A DNA stretch of 64,000 bases from Halorussus halophilus (GTDB lineage: Archaea > Halobacteriota > Halobacteria > Halobacteriales > Haladaptataceae), in assembly GCF_008831545.1 (NCBI RefSeq), contig NZ_CP044524.1, forward strand, positions 1 through 64,000, written 5' to 3'. The notes beneath the pieces were generated by a model that was not told the DNA's origin, did no database searches, and saw only the letters and a list, made by a program, of their open reading frames with translations. Of the stretch, positions 17,413 through 26,722 are shown one piece after another. Position 1 is the stretch's first letter, and the number at the start of each line of letters is the position of its first letter. Both the position numbers and the translations under genes were made by a program.

Positions 17413-18399
17413 CTACCAGTCTAACGACCCGCCCGACTGGTACTCGGTGACCTGCTTCTCGAAGAAGTTCGTCTCCTTGTTGAGGTCGGTCGCCTCCGAC
17501 ATCCACGGGAAGGGGTTGTCAGTGCCGTAGGTCTCCGGCAAGTCGAGTTGCCCGAGTCGCCGGTCGGCGACGTACTCGACGTACTCCGCGAACTGTTCGG
17601 GACCCATGCCCAGAATCTCGTCGGGACAGGCCTCGCGGGCGTACTGCTGTTCGAGTTCGACCGCGTCTTCGACCAGCGCGGCGATTTCAGCGCCGAAGTC
17701 GTCGGTCCAGACGGTGGGGTGTTCCTGCCGAATCGTCCGGACGAGGTCCACGCCGAACGCGAGGTGAACCGACTCGTCGCGCATGATGTACTCGAACTGC
17801 TGGCCGATGCCGACCATCTTGTTTCGGCGTTTCAGGCCAAGCATCATGGCGAACCCCGCGTAGAAGAAGATGCCCTCCATGACGACGTAGAAGCCGACGA
17901 GGTCCCGGAGGAGCGACCGAACGTCGCGGTCGGTGTCGAGCGTGAACTCGTCGTCCAGAATGCTCTGGGTGAGGTCCACGACGAAGGCGTCTTTCTCCGC
18001 TATCGCGGGGATGCGGTCGTACATCCCGTAGAGGTACTCCGGTTCGAAGCCCAGCGAGTCACAGCAGTAGATGAACGTGTCCGTGTGAATCGCCTCTTCG
18101 TATGCCTGCCGAAGGAGGTACTGACGACACTCGGGGTTGGTGACGTACTCGTAGATTGCGAGGACGAGGTTGTTCGCGGTCAGCGACTCGGCAGTCGAGA
18201 AGAATCCCAAGTTCCACTCGACCAACTGGCGTTCGGCGTCGGTCAGCGCGTCGCCGTTCCACTGAGCCACGTCCTCGCCCATCGGAATCTCCTCGGGCAC
18301 CCAGTTGTTGTTGACGCCAGCGCGGTAGTACTCGCGCGCCCAGTCGTACTCTACCGGCAGTATCTTGTTCGGGTCGGTCGCGTCGTCTTCCAGAATCAT
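17413..18399 (-). CDS. nrdB: Ribonucleotide reductase small subunit, class Ic-like (Phe at the radical site)
   Basis: This 328-residue ferritin-like protein has the dimetal ligands Glu71 (in FSTAESL), Glu102 and His105 (in EEAIHTDTF), Glu175 (in MEGIFF) and Glu209/His212 (in RDESVH). The position seven after the second Glu, Tyr122 in E. coli, is Phe109 here, and the first ligand is Glu rather than Asp. Both are marks of class Ic enzymes such as that of Chlamydia, which use a Mn/Fe centre instead of a tyrosyl radical. With NrdA it reduces ribonucleotides for DNA synthesis. The ATG shares one base with the TAA stop of nrdA (TAATG), so the pair is coupled. A longer frame six codons upstream is not needed. 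Confidence 0.93.
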   Translation of the reverse strand: MILEDDATDPNKILPVEYDWAREYYRAGVNNNWVPEEIPMGEDVAQWNGDALTDAERQLVEWNLGFFSTAESLTANNLVLAIYEYVTNPECRQYLLRQAYEEAIHTDTFIYCCDSLGFEPEYLYGMYDRIPAIAEKDAFVVDLTQSILDDEFTLDTDRDVRSLLRDLVGFYVVMEGIFFYAGFAMMLGLKRRNKMVGIGQQFEYIMRDESVHLAFGVDLVRTIRQEHPTVWTDDFGAEIAALVEDAVELEQQYAREACPDEILGMGPEQFAEYVEYVADRRLGQLDLPETYGTDNPFPWMSEATDLNKETNFFEKQVTEYQSGGSLDW

Positions 18400-20828
18400 T
18401 ATTGACAAGCCTCGCAAGTCGGGTCTTCGACGCTCGGCAGGTCGTCTGCTGAACTACTCTCCTCGTCGTCGCCGTCTCCGTCAGCTCCCGACTGTCCGCG
18501 CGTCTGGGTCTTCCCGTACTCGCTCATGTCCACGGTGGACTTCTCGATTTGGGAGGCACCCAGCGTTCGGAGATAATACGTCGTCTTCAGGCCGAGTTCC
18601 CACGCAGTCTGGTACACGTCGTCCAACAGCGACCCGTCCGTGGAGGGGAAGAAGACGTTGTGCGAGACTGACTGGTCTATCCACTTGCCTCTCCGAGCAG
18701 TCAATCGGAGTTGGTGGCGCGGGTCGATTTCGAAGGCACTCCGGTACAACTCCCGTATCGCTTCGGGAATCGCCTCGATTTCCTGAATCGACCCGTCGTG
18801 GAACTTGATGCGGTCAAGTATCTCCTCGTCCCACAGTCCCTCCTCGCGGAGGTCCGCGACGAGGTGGTCGTTTATCACCGTGAACTCCCCGCTCATGTTC
18901 GACTTGACATAGAGGTTCGAGTAACTGGGTTCGATGGAGGGCGTCGTCCCTGCGATAGTGGAAATCGTGGCCGTCGGCGCGATAGCCATTACGTTCGAGT
19001 TTCGCATCCCCTCCGAAGCGACGAGTTCGCGCACCGACTCCCAGTCGAGTCGCTCTTCGCGGGGGAGTGGAATCTCGTGGCCGCGCTCTTGCTCCAACAG
19101 GTCGAGCGTGTCCTGCGGGAAGACGTCTCGGTCCCACTTCGACCCCTCGAAGGAGGGGTACGCGCCGCGCTCACCGGCCAACTCCGCAGACGACCGAATC
19201 GTGTGGTAGGCGACGAACTCTTGGGCCTCGTCGGCGAACTCGACTGCCTCCTCGGAGTCGAAGGGCACGCGCTGTTCGAACAGCGACTCGTGGAAACCCA
19301 TGACTCCCATGCCGATAGGGCGATGTCGCAGGTTCGACCGCTCGGCTTCCTCCGTCGGGTAGAAGTTCAGGTCCACCACGTTGTCGAGCATGCGCATGCC
19401 GGTTTCGACGGTGTCGCGGAGTTTCGTGCGATTCAGCCCATCAGCGAGGGTGTGTCTGGCGAGGTTCACCGACCCGAGGTTGCAGACGGCGTGTTCGTCC
19501 TCACTCGTGTTCAGCGTAATCTCCGTGCAGAGGTTCGAGGAGTGAACCGTCCCGACGTGGTCCTGCGGCGAGCGCACGTTGCAGGGGTCCTTGAACGTAA
19601 TCCACGGATGACCCGTCTCGAACAGGCGCGTCAGCGTCTCGCGCCAGAGGTCGCTCGCGTCCACGACTTCGTACTGCCGGAGTTCGCCGTCGCGAGCTTT
19701 CCGTTCGTACTCTTCGTAAATTTCTGTGAACTCCGCACCGTACGTCTCGTGCAGTTCCGGTACCTCGTCAGGGGAGAACAGCGTCCACTCGCCGTCTGCT
19801 CGGACGCGCTCCATGAACAGGTCCGGAATCCACGCAGCGGTGTTCATGTCGTGGGTGCGTCGGCGTTCGTCACCCGTGTTCCGGCGCAGGTCGATGAACT
19901 CCGGGTAGTCGAGGTGCCAGCATTCGAGGTAGGCGCAGGCCGCGCCGCGTCGTTTGCCGGAGCGGTTGATGGCCGCAGTCACGTCGTTGGATATCTTGAG
20001 GAAGGGGACGACGCCGGTCGATTCGACGCCCGTCGATTCGATGAGCGACCCCGAGGCGCGGACGTTCGTCCAGTCGTTGCCGAGGCCCCCGCTCCACTTC
20101 GAGAGCTTCGCGTGGCCCTTGTAGCCGTCGAAGATGCCCTCCAAGTCGTCCGGAATCGTGGTCAGGTAACAGGAACTCAACTGCGCGTGGGTCGTCCCCG
20201 CGTGGAACAGCGTCGGACTCGACGGAACGAATCGGAGGGTAGACATGACCTCGTAGAACTCCACTGCTCGTTCCTCCCTGTCTCCGACTGGTTCCTGAAG
20301 CGCGAGTCCCATCGCCACGCGCATCCAGAACGCTTGGGGCAGTTCGAGGCGTTCGCCGTCAGGGGTTTTCAGGAAGTACCGCTGGTAGAGCGTGTCGAGC
20401 GCCATGTAGTCGAACAGTTCGTCTCGTTCGGGGACGATTTCCTGAGCGAGTGAATCGAGGTCGTAGGCCAGCATGCGCTCGTCCAGAATTGCTTCTTCGA
20501 CGCCGCGTTCGACGTTCTCGGCGAACGTCTCACGATAGGCCACTCCCCGGTCGTCGGGCACCTCGCCCACCAGTTCGCGGTCGTATCGCTCCAGAAAGAG
20601 CGCGGCGGCGACCGACTTGAACTCCGGGACCTGCTCGGCCCGGGCCGTCGTCGCGTTGATGGCCGCCTCGTAGCGCTCCTCGCGGGACGCGTCCGCGTAC
20701 AGATTGCGCTCGGTCTCCGCGATGAGGTCCGACAGTCGTTCGTCTGTGAACGTGTCTTCGTCGTCCGGTCTCGCTCGCTCGAACAGTTCGCGTATCGTCT
20801 CGGTGGTAGTCGTCGTTCCGTGACTCAT
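18399..20828 (-). CDS. nrdA: Ribonucleotide reductase large subunit, class I
   Basis: This 809-residue catalytic subunit has the active-site cysteine pattern: Cys220 (in LSSCYLTT), one in SNLCTEITLN, one in EHAVCNLGSVN, and the C-terminal shuttle pair CEAC two residues from the end. The tyrosine pair of the radical path is in KTTYYLRTLG. The N-terminal 100 residues are helical and may be a divergent ATP-binding regulatory region; I cannot identify a standard ATP-cone with confidence. The start ATG 20828 is preferred to one nine codons upstream. It is the first gene of nrdA-nrdB, with a 220-base upstream region that should hold the promoter. Confidence 0.95.
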   Translation of the reverse strand: MSHGTTTTTETIRELFERARPDDEDTFTDERLSDLIAETERNLYADASREERYEAAINATTARAEQVPEFKSVAAALFLERYDRELVGEVPDDRGVAYRETFAENVERGVEEAILDERMLAYDLDSLAQEIVPERDELFDYMALDTLYQRYFLKTPDGERLELPQAFWMRVAMGLALQEPVGDREERAVEFYEVMSTLRFVPSSPTLFHAGTTHAQLSSCYLTTIPDDLEGIFDGYKGHAKLSKWSGGLGNDWTNVRASGSLIESTGVESTGVVPFLKISNDVTAAINRSGKRRGAACAYLECWHLDYPEFIDLRRNTGDERRRTHDMNTAAWIPDLFMERVRADGEWTLFSPDEVPELHETYGAEFTEIYEEYERKARDGELRQYEVVDASDLWRETLTRLFETGHPWITFKDPCNVRSPQDHVGTVHSSNLCTEITLNTSEDEHAVCNLGSVNLARHTLADGLNRTKLRDTVETGMRMLDNVVDLNFYPTEEAERSNLRHRPIGMGVMGFHESLFEQRVPFDSEEAVEFADEAQEFVAYHTIRSSAELAGERGAYPSFEGSKWDRDVFPQDTLDLLEQERGHEIPLPREERLDWESVRELVASEGMRNSNVMAIAPTATISTIAGTTPSIEPSYSNLYVKSNMSGEFTVINDHLVADLREEGLWDEEILDRIKFHDGSIQEIEAIPEAIRELYRSAFEIDPRHQLRLTARRGKWIDQSVSHNVFFPSTDGSLLDDVYQTAWELGLKTTYYLRTLGASQIEKSTVDMSEYGKTQTRGQSGADGDGDDEESSSADDLPSVEDPTCEACQ

Positions 20829-21048
20829 GATTTGCCTGCCGGAGCGAGGAGACACGCAGCGGGTGCGCGAACGACAGCGTCGCCACTCGGCGAGTCGCGC
20901 TCGGTGGCCGTCCTCTCGAAATCACAGCATCGCCACTACGCGACTGCGTGAGACGTTCTCCTCGGATGTCCGGCGTACCTCGTGCTGTTCGTCCCGACCG
21001 GGATAAAGTTTTCCAACCAAGTTTTCAGAAGAGCAAGTTAGTTTGTTT

Positions 21049-22785
21049 TCACTCCGATTCGTGAATCTGCTCGCCGCGGTTCAGTCGCGCTGCGATGGTG
21101 TAGGTCTGCTCGGCAGAGCGTCGCGTCGGGAAGTGTGCCGCCATGTACCGAGCGGTGGCGACCATGTGGACGCGGGCTTTCTCGGGGGCGGATTCGCCGT
21201 CGAACTGCTCGAAGGCCGCCTCGACGTTCTGGAGCGTGTGGAAACCAGCATCCTCGCGGAGAAGTCCCGCGCCGAGCGCGGCTTTCAGTTCTGCAGGGTC
21301 GCCGTCTTCGGCCAAATAGGCCGCGACGAATCGCCCCGCAGTGTTGACTTCGCCCTCCTCGTCGAAGGTGTCGAGCAGGGCTTCCCGGATGTCGTCGGGC
21401 GCTTCGACTTCCGTTCCGTCTGGAATCGGCGCGGGCGGCGTGTTGAGGAACCGGTCGAGGTAGACGCTCATCGCGCCAGCGAACGCGCCCCTGTAGCCCG
21501 CCATCGAATTCGTCCGGCGAGCGGCTTGCTGGACCGCGTTCGCGTAGGTGTAGGTGTGGTGAACTGTGTTCCAGTCGTTGAACTCGTTGGAGGTGCCGAA
21601 CTGCGCGACCCGGACCCCAGCGGCGTGGGCGACTTCGGATGCTAACTGCTCGGCCGTCGCGCCGTTCTGGACGGCGGCCTTCATCGCGGTGACGACTTCC
21701 TCGGGGTCGTCAGAGAGCAAGGTGTCAGTGAACCCGTCCGGAGCGTTCCAGTCTTCAGTTTGGCCGTCTGCCACGAGTTTCGGCAGTTCGTCGTAGGCGT
21801 CGAAGGTGTGTTCCGCCACGTCGTCGGGTTGCCGCCACGAAGAGAGTTCTTCGGAGCGCGTCGCCTGTGTGAGTCGCGGAATCACGCTCGGCAGAATCTC
21901 GTCCGCGTACTCCCACCCGACGTGGTCCAGCGACTCGCAGGCCTTATTGATGAAATCAAAAGTGTGGCCCGCGTCCATGTAGAGGTGGTCGGTCGCCGCG
22001 GCGTAGAGCATGTCCGCTACCTGTTCCGGTTCGAGCGTGGCGATGGCGGTCTGCAGGCACCGCTCGGCACCGTCGTCGTCGCGCACCTCGATGGTCTCGC
22101 GGAACCACTCTTCCAGCCGTTCGGCGGAGAGGTCAGACGCCGAGAACGACGGCTGGTCGAACTTCGGCGGTTCGCCCTGACAGTCTTGGGCGACGTGCCG
22201 GAGGCCGGTGTAGAGGGCTCGCTTCTGGTCTTCGGCGTCGAGTTCGCCGTGCAGGTTCGCCATCGCCGAGAGGATGGTCAGCCCGGAACTCCACCCGTCC
22301 TCGCGGTACTTCGCACCGAATTCGAGTCCCTGCCGAAGCGGGTCGGTGTACGGGACACCCTCGTTCACCAAGCCGATGGCCGACTTGGCGACGACGAGTC
22401 GCAGACTCTCTTCGAGACCGGTTTCGAGGCGGTCGGTCCAGTGTTCGACCGGCGGCAGGTCCGGTTCCGGGTAGGGGTCCACGTACACTTTGCCGTCCCG
22501 CACTTCGGTCGGGAACGTCTGCACGTCGTCGGCCCACGGGTCGAACGTGTCGCCACACGAGAGTTCGAAGCGCGCGTGGTGCCAGTGACAGGTCAGGATG
22601 CCGTCGTCCACGGTGCCTTCTGCGAGTGGAAAGCCCATGTGCGGACACCGGTTGTCCACGGCGCGAACCTCGCCCTCGTGGTAGAATAGTGCGAGTGCCT
22701 GATTGCCAGCACGAGATATCAGTCGGCCTTCCTCGCGGAGTTCGTCTGCGTCCGCGACCTCTACCAGTGATTCATCAGTTGCCAT
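21049..22785 (-). CDS. Rieske 2Fe-2S protein with long helical C-terminal domain
   Basis: This 578-residue protein has an N-terminal Rieske domain: Cys47-x-His49 (NRCPHMGFP) and Cys66-x2-His69 (TCHWHHARF), with the ferredoxin-like fold of ring-hydroxylating oxygenase components (residues 1-105). The remaining 470 residues are mostly helical with several conserved-looking His-containing segments (YMDAGHTFDF, WNTVHHTYTY, ASEVAHAAGVR) and no recognisable oxygenase iron site of the usual D-x2-H-x4-H type. No signal peptide or membrane helix. This two-part protein is known from haloarchaea and some bacteria as an uncharacterised Rieske protein. ATG 22785 is chosen over an upstream ATG. It is not in an obvious operon. 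Confidence 0.85.
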   Translation of the reverse strand: MATDESLVEVADADELREEGRLISRAGNQALALFYHEGEVRAVDNRCPHMGFPLAEGTVDDGILTCHWHHARFELSCGDTFDPWADDVQTFPTEVRDGKVYVDPYPEPDLPPVEHWTDRLETGLEESLRLVVAKSAIGLVNEGVPYTDPLRQGLEFGAKYREDGWSSGLTILSAMANLHGELDAEDQKRALYTGLRHVAQDCQGEPPKFDQPSFSASDLSAERLEEWFRETIEVRDDDGAERCLQTAIATLEPEQVADMLYAAATDHLYMDAGHTFDFINKACESLDHVGWEYADEILPSVIPRLTQATRSEELSSWRQPDDVAEHTFDAYDELPKLVADGQTEDWNAPDGFTDTLLSDDPEEVVTAMKAAVQNGATAEQLASEVAHAAGVRVAQFGTSNEFNDWNTVHHTYTYANAVQQAARRTNSMAGYRGAFAGAMSVYLDRFLNTPPAPIPDGTEVEAPDDIREALLDTFDEEGEVNTAGRFVAAYLAEDGDPAELKAALGAGLLREDAGFHTLQNVEAAFEQFDGESAPEKARVHMVATARYMAAHFPTRRSAEQTYTIAARLNRGEQIHESE

Positions 22786-22852
22786 ACACAGTGGGACGGT
22801 AGCTACCCACAAAACCGTTCGCTGAAATCGAATTATGTACTAAAATAGACAA

Positions 22853-23782
22853 TTACCGCGACTCGTTCCGGACGTGGGACCCGACGAGGCGACGCCGGGC
22901 ACCGTCGGACCCGTTCCCGGTTCCGGTCAGGTTGAAACTCCGACTACTCGCCAGCAGTTCACGACGTTTGTCGGCCAGTTGCCCAGCGAACTCGTCTTTG
23001 ACTTCGAGTCGCTCGTCTTCCCACGCCATGATTCGTTCGTCGGGGATGTGCTGGCGATGGTGGAATCGCAGTTCGACCTTCGCCAGCATGGTGACGAACG
23101 AGTCGAGGAACGCCTCGACGGTGGCGTAGTCCGGGTCGTCGTCCAGCAAGAGGCGAACTGTCTCCTCCCACTCCGCGAAGAGGTGGTACGCCTCGGGGTA
23201 GTCCTCGCGCGGATACGTCTCGGCCATCGCGTCGAGCGACGCCTCGACGAACTCCACTGTCGGTTTCTCGGTGGGAGTGAAGTCACCGAGCGTGTACTGT
23301 TCGTCCAAATCGACCCGTTTGAGTTGCGACCGCAGGTCGCTGTACGCCCGGACGAACTCGTTGGGGATGTGTTCGCGGTGCTGGTAGCGCTTTATCTGTT
23401 CCATCGACGCGCGTTCGAATCGCTGGACGGTCCGGCCGACTGCCGTCTCGATTCGCGACTTCGTCTCGTCGTCCACGACGAAGTCCCAGTCGCTCACGTC
23501 GTCGGCGGGCACGTAGCGCTGGCCGTTCCAGTGCTTCGCGGCGGGCGCGTGGTAGAATCGGCCGTCGAGCGACTGTTCGTCCACGACTTCGCCGTAGAGG
23601 TACCAGTAGCGCGGGAATCCGATATCCACGCCGAGTTCCGAGTCGAGGTACCGGTCGGTGATGCAACTCAGTCGATGGAACTTCGAGCGGGAAATCTGAC
23701 TGCTCTTCGACGCTTCGAGTTCGACGAGGAGTCGATAGCAGAGGTACTCGCTCGCACCGAGCGGAGCGATTTCGTCGGTCAC
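22853..23782 (-). CDS. Unrecognised 309-residue soluble protein with an internal repeat
   Basis: I do not recognise this family. The protein is soluble, without signal or membrane segments. A motif occurs twice: RYQHREHIPNEFVRAYSDLR (132-151) and RFHHRQHIPDERIMAWEDER (239-258). It reads R-x2-H-R-x-H-I-P-(N/D)-E-x-(V/I)-x-A-(Y/W)-x-D-x-R and suggests an internally duplicated helical unit. The N-terminal third (CYRLLVELEASKSSQISRSK) could be a winged helix. The C-terminal 30 residues are basic and low in structure. It is a single gene with a long upstream gap. Confidence 0.7.
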   Translation of the reverse strand: MTDEIAPLGASEYLCYRLLVELEASKSSQISRSKFHRLSCITDRYLDSELGVDIGFPRYWYLYGEVVDEQSLDGRFYHAPAAKHWNGQRYVPADDVSDWDFVVDDETKSRIETAVGRTVQRFERASMEQIKRYQHREHIPNEFVRAYSDLRSQLKRVDLDEQYTLGDFTPTEKPTVEFVEASLDAMAETYPREDYPEAYHLFAEWEETVRLLLDDDPDYATVEAFLDSFVTMLAKVELRFHHRQHIPDERIMAWEDERLEVKDEFAGQLADKRRELLASSRSFNLTGTGNGSDGARRRLVGSHVRNESR

Positions 23783-24339
23783 GGGAGTTCCTCCTGCAGC
23801 ACGACACCAGCAACTCTCCGACGCTTCGTCTCCCGTCCTGCCATCGATGAGTTCGTCGTTTCGAACACGTGTCGTCTCCTCCTGTTCGGTGGGCGCCGTT
23901 CGAGGGACTCGTCACCGTCGTCCTGTCGCCGCTTGGATCTCGGTAGTCCGCCGATTCGCACTTGGTGGTCCGCCACACGCCGTGGAGCCACCGCGCGTCT
24001 TTCACAGGTCTTGCGAGTGTGTGACAATCGCGTGGTTTACGCTACCCCTGTAAATATCTTTATGATTGACCTATATTCGAGGCGCTGTTAAAAAGGTTAC
24101 TTCGAGTGGCCGAGACTAGTAGCAAGTTCGTGATACCGAAAATCGGGGGTGGATCACTTCAGCTGCCGGTCGAAGAGCGGCGAGAAAGTGACCGAGAGTG
24201 CCGAAAATCAGAATCGAGCTACGAAGTCACCTCGTCAGTTCGAACGAAGTTGTCATCTTTGTCTAACGAATCGTGGCTGATAACAGAGCGATAACAGTTT
24301 GTGGCAGTTTTTCGAGGTTTTCGCCGTCTGTCCGTCGTT
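23783..24339. other. Intergenic stretch without a supported gene
   Basis: About 560 bases between two minus-strand genes. An A/T-rich island at 24048-24100 (AAATATCTTTATG and GTTAAAAAGG) is the best promoter candidate, probably for the 309-residue gene on the minus strand. Frames here lack codon bias and domains. I see no repeat or hairpin of note. Confidence 0.4.
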
Positions 24340-25653
24340 TCAATCAGTTTCCTGACTCTCGACTGCCCGTTCGGTCGCCGCGTCCGCCGCGTCGTGAAGG
24401 TGACACGCCGCAGAGTGGCCTGCCGTCGTCCCGTCGGTCTCGCCGAGGCCCGTGCGTTCTCGCTCGCAGATCGTCTCGAACTCCCGCGAGAGCGTCTCGC
24501 GGGCGACAGTGGCGTCGCCCTCGACGAGCGACTCGATTGCGTCGGCCAGCACGGACTCTGCGTCGGAGTCGGTCAGTTCGGCGGGAATCTCGTAGCGGTC
24601 GCGGACCGCGGCGTGAAGGTCAGGGCTGTCCCCGTTTTCGCCGCTCCCTTCAGTCGCGGCGTAGGCTTCGAGCGCGTCGTGGTCGAAACCGTCTGCGAGC
24701 GCCACGCGGAGGTCCATCACCGCGCGCCAATTCCCTTGCTCGAAGTCGTAGCCATCGGGCTGGATAATTTCCGGGCATCTGGTGTGGAATCGACAACCCG
24801 CAGGCGGGTTCGCGGCGTCAGGCACTTCGCCCGAGAGGTCCACCTGCGTGAATTCGGCGGTCGGGTCGGGTCGCGGAATCGCCGCTGCCAACGCTCGCGT
24901 GTAGGGGTGTTGGGGGTCCGCGAGAACTGCCTGCGTCGGGCCGCGCTCGACGATTTCGCCGAGATACATCACGGCCACGCGGTCACAGACTTCGCGCACG
25001 ACGGCCATGTCGTGGCTGATGAACAGCACGCCAAGGTCGAAGTCACGCTTCAAGTCGTCCAGCAGTGCGAGGATGTCGGCCTGTACGGAGGCGTCGAGCG
25101 CCGAGACGGGTTCGTCGGCGACGAGCAGGTCTGGATTGACGACGAGCGCGCGGGCGATGGCCGCGCGCTGTTTCTGACCGCCCGACAGCGAGTGGGGGTA
25201 GCGGTCAGCGTCGCTCGCCGACAGACCCACGCGTTCGAGGAGTGCTTCCACGAGTTCGCGGCGTTGTTCCTCGCGGCCGAGGTTGTGGATGGCGAGCGGT
25301 TCCGCGATGGAATCGCCGACGGTCATCCGCGGGTCGAGACTCGAATCAGGGTTCTGGAAGACGACGCCGACGCGCCGTCGGAAGTCTCGACGTGCATCGT
25401 CGTCGTGGTCGGCGACTCGTTCGCCGTCGAAGAACACTTCGCCGCCGGTGGGCGTTTCGAGTCGGACCATCGAGGACGCGACAGTCGATTTCCCGCTTCC
25501 CGACTCGCCGATGAGTCCGAGCGTCTCGCCGCGTGCCACGTCGAAACTCACGCCATCGACCGCTCTGACGCGGCCACTCTCGCGGGCGAGGATGCCCTCC
25601 GAGATTGGGTAATGCTTCTCCAGATTTCGAACCGACAGGAGCGTTTCAGTCAT
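24340..25653 (-). CDS. Peptide-type ABC transporter ATPase, OppF/DppF-like
   Basis: This 437-residue protein has Walker A GESGSGKST, Q-loop VVFQNPDSSLDPRM, signature LSGGQKQRAAIARAL, Walker B LLVADEP and the H-loop SHDMAVV. An oligopeptide-type C-terminal motif follows (NPPAGCRFHTRCP, about residue 285). A tail of about 140 acidic residues then ends with HSAACHLHDA, so the usual terminal Cys-His element has been moved outward; this is common in haloarchaeal DppF-like proteins. It would energise uptake of peptides or related solutes. Its ATG overlaps the end of the OppD-like gene by 8 bases. No permease or binding-protein gene is next to the pair. Confidence 0.9.
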   Translation of the reverse strand: MTETLLSVRNLEKHYPISEGILARESGRVRAVDGVSFDVARGETLGLIGESGSGKSTVASSMVRLETPTGGEVFFDGERVADHDDDARRDFRRRVGVVFQNPDSSLDPRMTVGDSIAEPLAIHNLGREEQRRELVEALLERVGLSASDADRYPHSLSGGQKQRAAIARALVVNPDLLVADEPVSALDASVQADILALLDDLKRDFDLGVLFISHDMAVVREVCDRVAVMYLGEIVERGPTQAVLADPQHPYTRALAAAIPRPDPTAEFTQVDLSGEVPDAANPPAGCRFHTRCPEIIQPDGYDFEQGNWRAVMDLRVALADGFDHDALEAYAATEGSGENGDSPDLHAAVRDRYEIPAELTDSDAESVLADAIESLVEGDATVARETLSREFETICERERTGLGETDGTTAGHSAACHLHDAADAATERAVESQETD

Positions 25654-26722
25654 CGGTCGCCTCCGCGCTGGTAGTGGGACTGAGTTCTAAGTCGGTCGTC
25701 TCGCGCTCCGGGCCGTAGAAGACGCAGGACGCACAGCCATCGCGATTGGATTCCCCGAGGTCGGAGTCGGCGATATCGGAGTCGGCGATATCGGAGTCGG
25801 CGAGGTCGTACAGTGGCGGGTGGTCGCCCGATTTGCACGCCGAAACTGCGGCCGAACATCGCGGATGGAATCGACAGCCTTCGGGCGGGTCAGCGGGGTC
25901 TACCGGTGACCCCGGAACCGGGTCGAGACCGCCACCGCTTCCGGGCAGACAGTCGAGCAGTGCCTGCGTGTACCGGTGGGCCGGGTCGTCGAAGACGCCG
26001 TGAACGTCACCGCGCTCCATCACTTTACCCCCGTACATGACGACGACGCGGTCGGCGAGTTGCGCGACGACGCCGAGGTCGTGCGTGACGAAGAGGACCG
26101 CCATGTCGCGCTCGGCTTGTAGTTCGCGCAGGAGTTCTAAAATTCCGGCCTGGATCGTCACGTCGAGCGCCGTCGTCGGTTCGTCGGCGATGAGCAAGTC
26201 GGGGTCGCCAGAGAGCGCCATGGCGACGACGACGCGCTGGCGCATGCCGCCGGAGAACTCGTGGGGGTAGTCGTCGAACCGGGTCGCCGCCTCGGGGATG
26301 CCGACCCTGTCGAGCAGTTCGATGGCCCGCTCTCGCGCTACGTCCTTCGAGCAGTCCTTCCCGAATCGAATCGTTTCGACCAGTTGCGCGCCGACGGTGT
26401 ACACTGGGTCGAGGGCGTTCTGCGGGTTCTGGAAGACGTGCGCGATGCGGTTGCCCCGGACCGACCGCAGGTCCGACTCCGAGAGACCGACGAGATTGCG
26501 GTCGTCGAATCGAATCTCTCCGGTGGTCTCCTCAGCGTCCACGAGACCGGTGACCGACTCGCAGGTGACTGTCTTGCCCGACCCTGACTCCCCGACCAGA
26601 CAGACCGTCTCGCCGGGGTTCACGTCGAAGCTGACGCCATCGACCGCGCGGACGAGACCGCCACGCTCTGCGGAGCGAAAGCGAACGTGGAGGTCCCGCA
26701 CCGAGAGCAGCGGGTCGCTCAT
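25646..26722 (-). CDS. Peptide-type ABC transporter ATPase, OppD/DppD-like
   Basis: This 358-residue protein has Walker [26 protein letters not shown], the signature [15 protein letters not shown], Walker [14 protein letters not shown] and the H-loop THDLGVV. The oligopeptide-type C-terminus has cysteines ([11 protein letters not shown] and CASCVFY) that may form a metal or redox cluster. Between them are three copies of the five-residue unit AD-S-D-I/L, coded by a 15-base tandem repeat. It pairs with the OppF-like ATPase in a heterodimer. The next gene upstream (27404) is unrelated, so this begins the transcript and the permeases must be encoded elsewhere. Confidence 0.9.
   Translation of the reverse strand: MSDPLLSVRDLHVRFRSAERGGLVRAVDGVSFDVNPGETVCLVGESGSGKTVTCESVTGLVDAEETTGEIRFDDRNLVGLSESDLRSVRGNRIAHVFQNPQNALDPVYTVGAQLVETIRFGKDCSKDVARERAIELLDRVGIPEAATRFDDYPHEFSGGMRQRVVVAMALSGDPDLLIADEPTTALDVTIQAGILELLRELQAERDMAVLFVTHDLGVVAQLADRVVVMYGGKVMERGDVHGVFDDPAHRYTQALLDCLPGSGGGLDPVPGSPVDPADPPEGCRFHPRCSAAVSACKSGDHPPLYDLADSDIADSDIADSDLGESNRDGCASCVFYGPERETTDLELSPTTSAEATDD
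25761..25805 (+). repeat. 15-base tandem repeat, three copies, inside the OppD-like gene
   Basis: The unit TCGGAGTCGGCGATA occurs at 25761-25775 and 25776-25790, and again with two end changes at 25791-25805. It codes for an Ala-Asp-Ser-Asp-Ile repeat on the minus strand. The length is a multiple of three, so copy number changes would keep the reading frame. Confidence 0.9.

Noticed and set aside
18711-20453. 580-codon plus-strand frame opposite nrdA
   Set aside because: It lies entirely within nrdA, which carries all active-site residues.
24301-25674. 457-codon plus-strand frame opposite the OppF-like ATPase
   Set aside because: It is the reverse of a full ABC ATPase; no coding features of its own.
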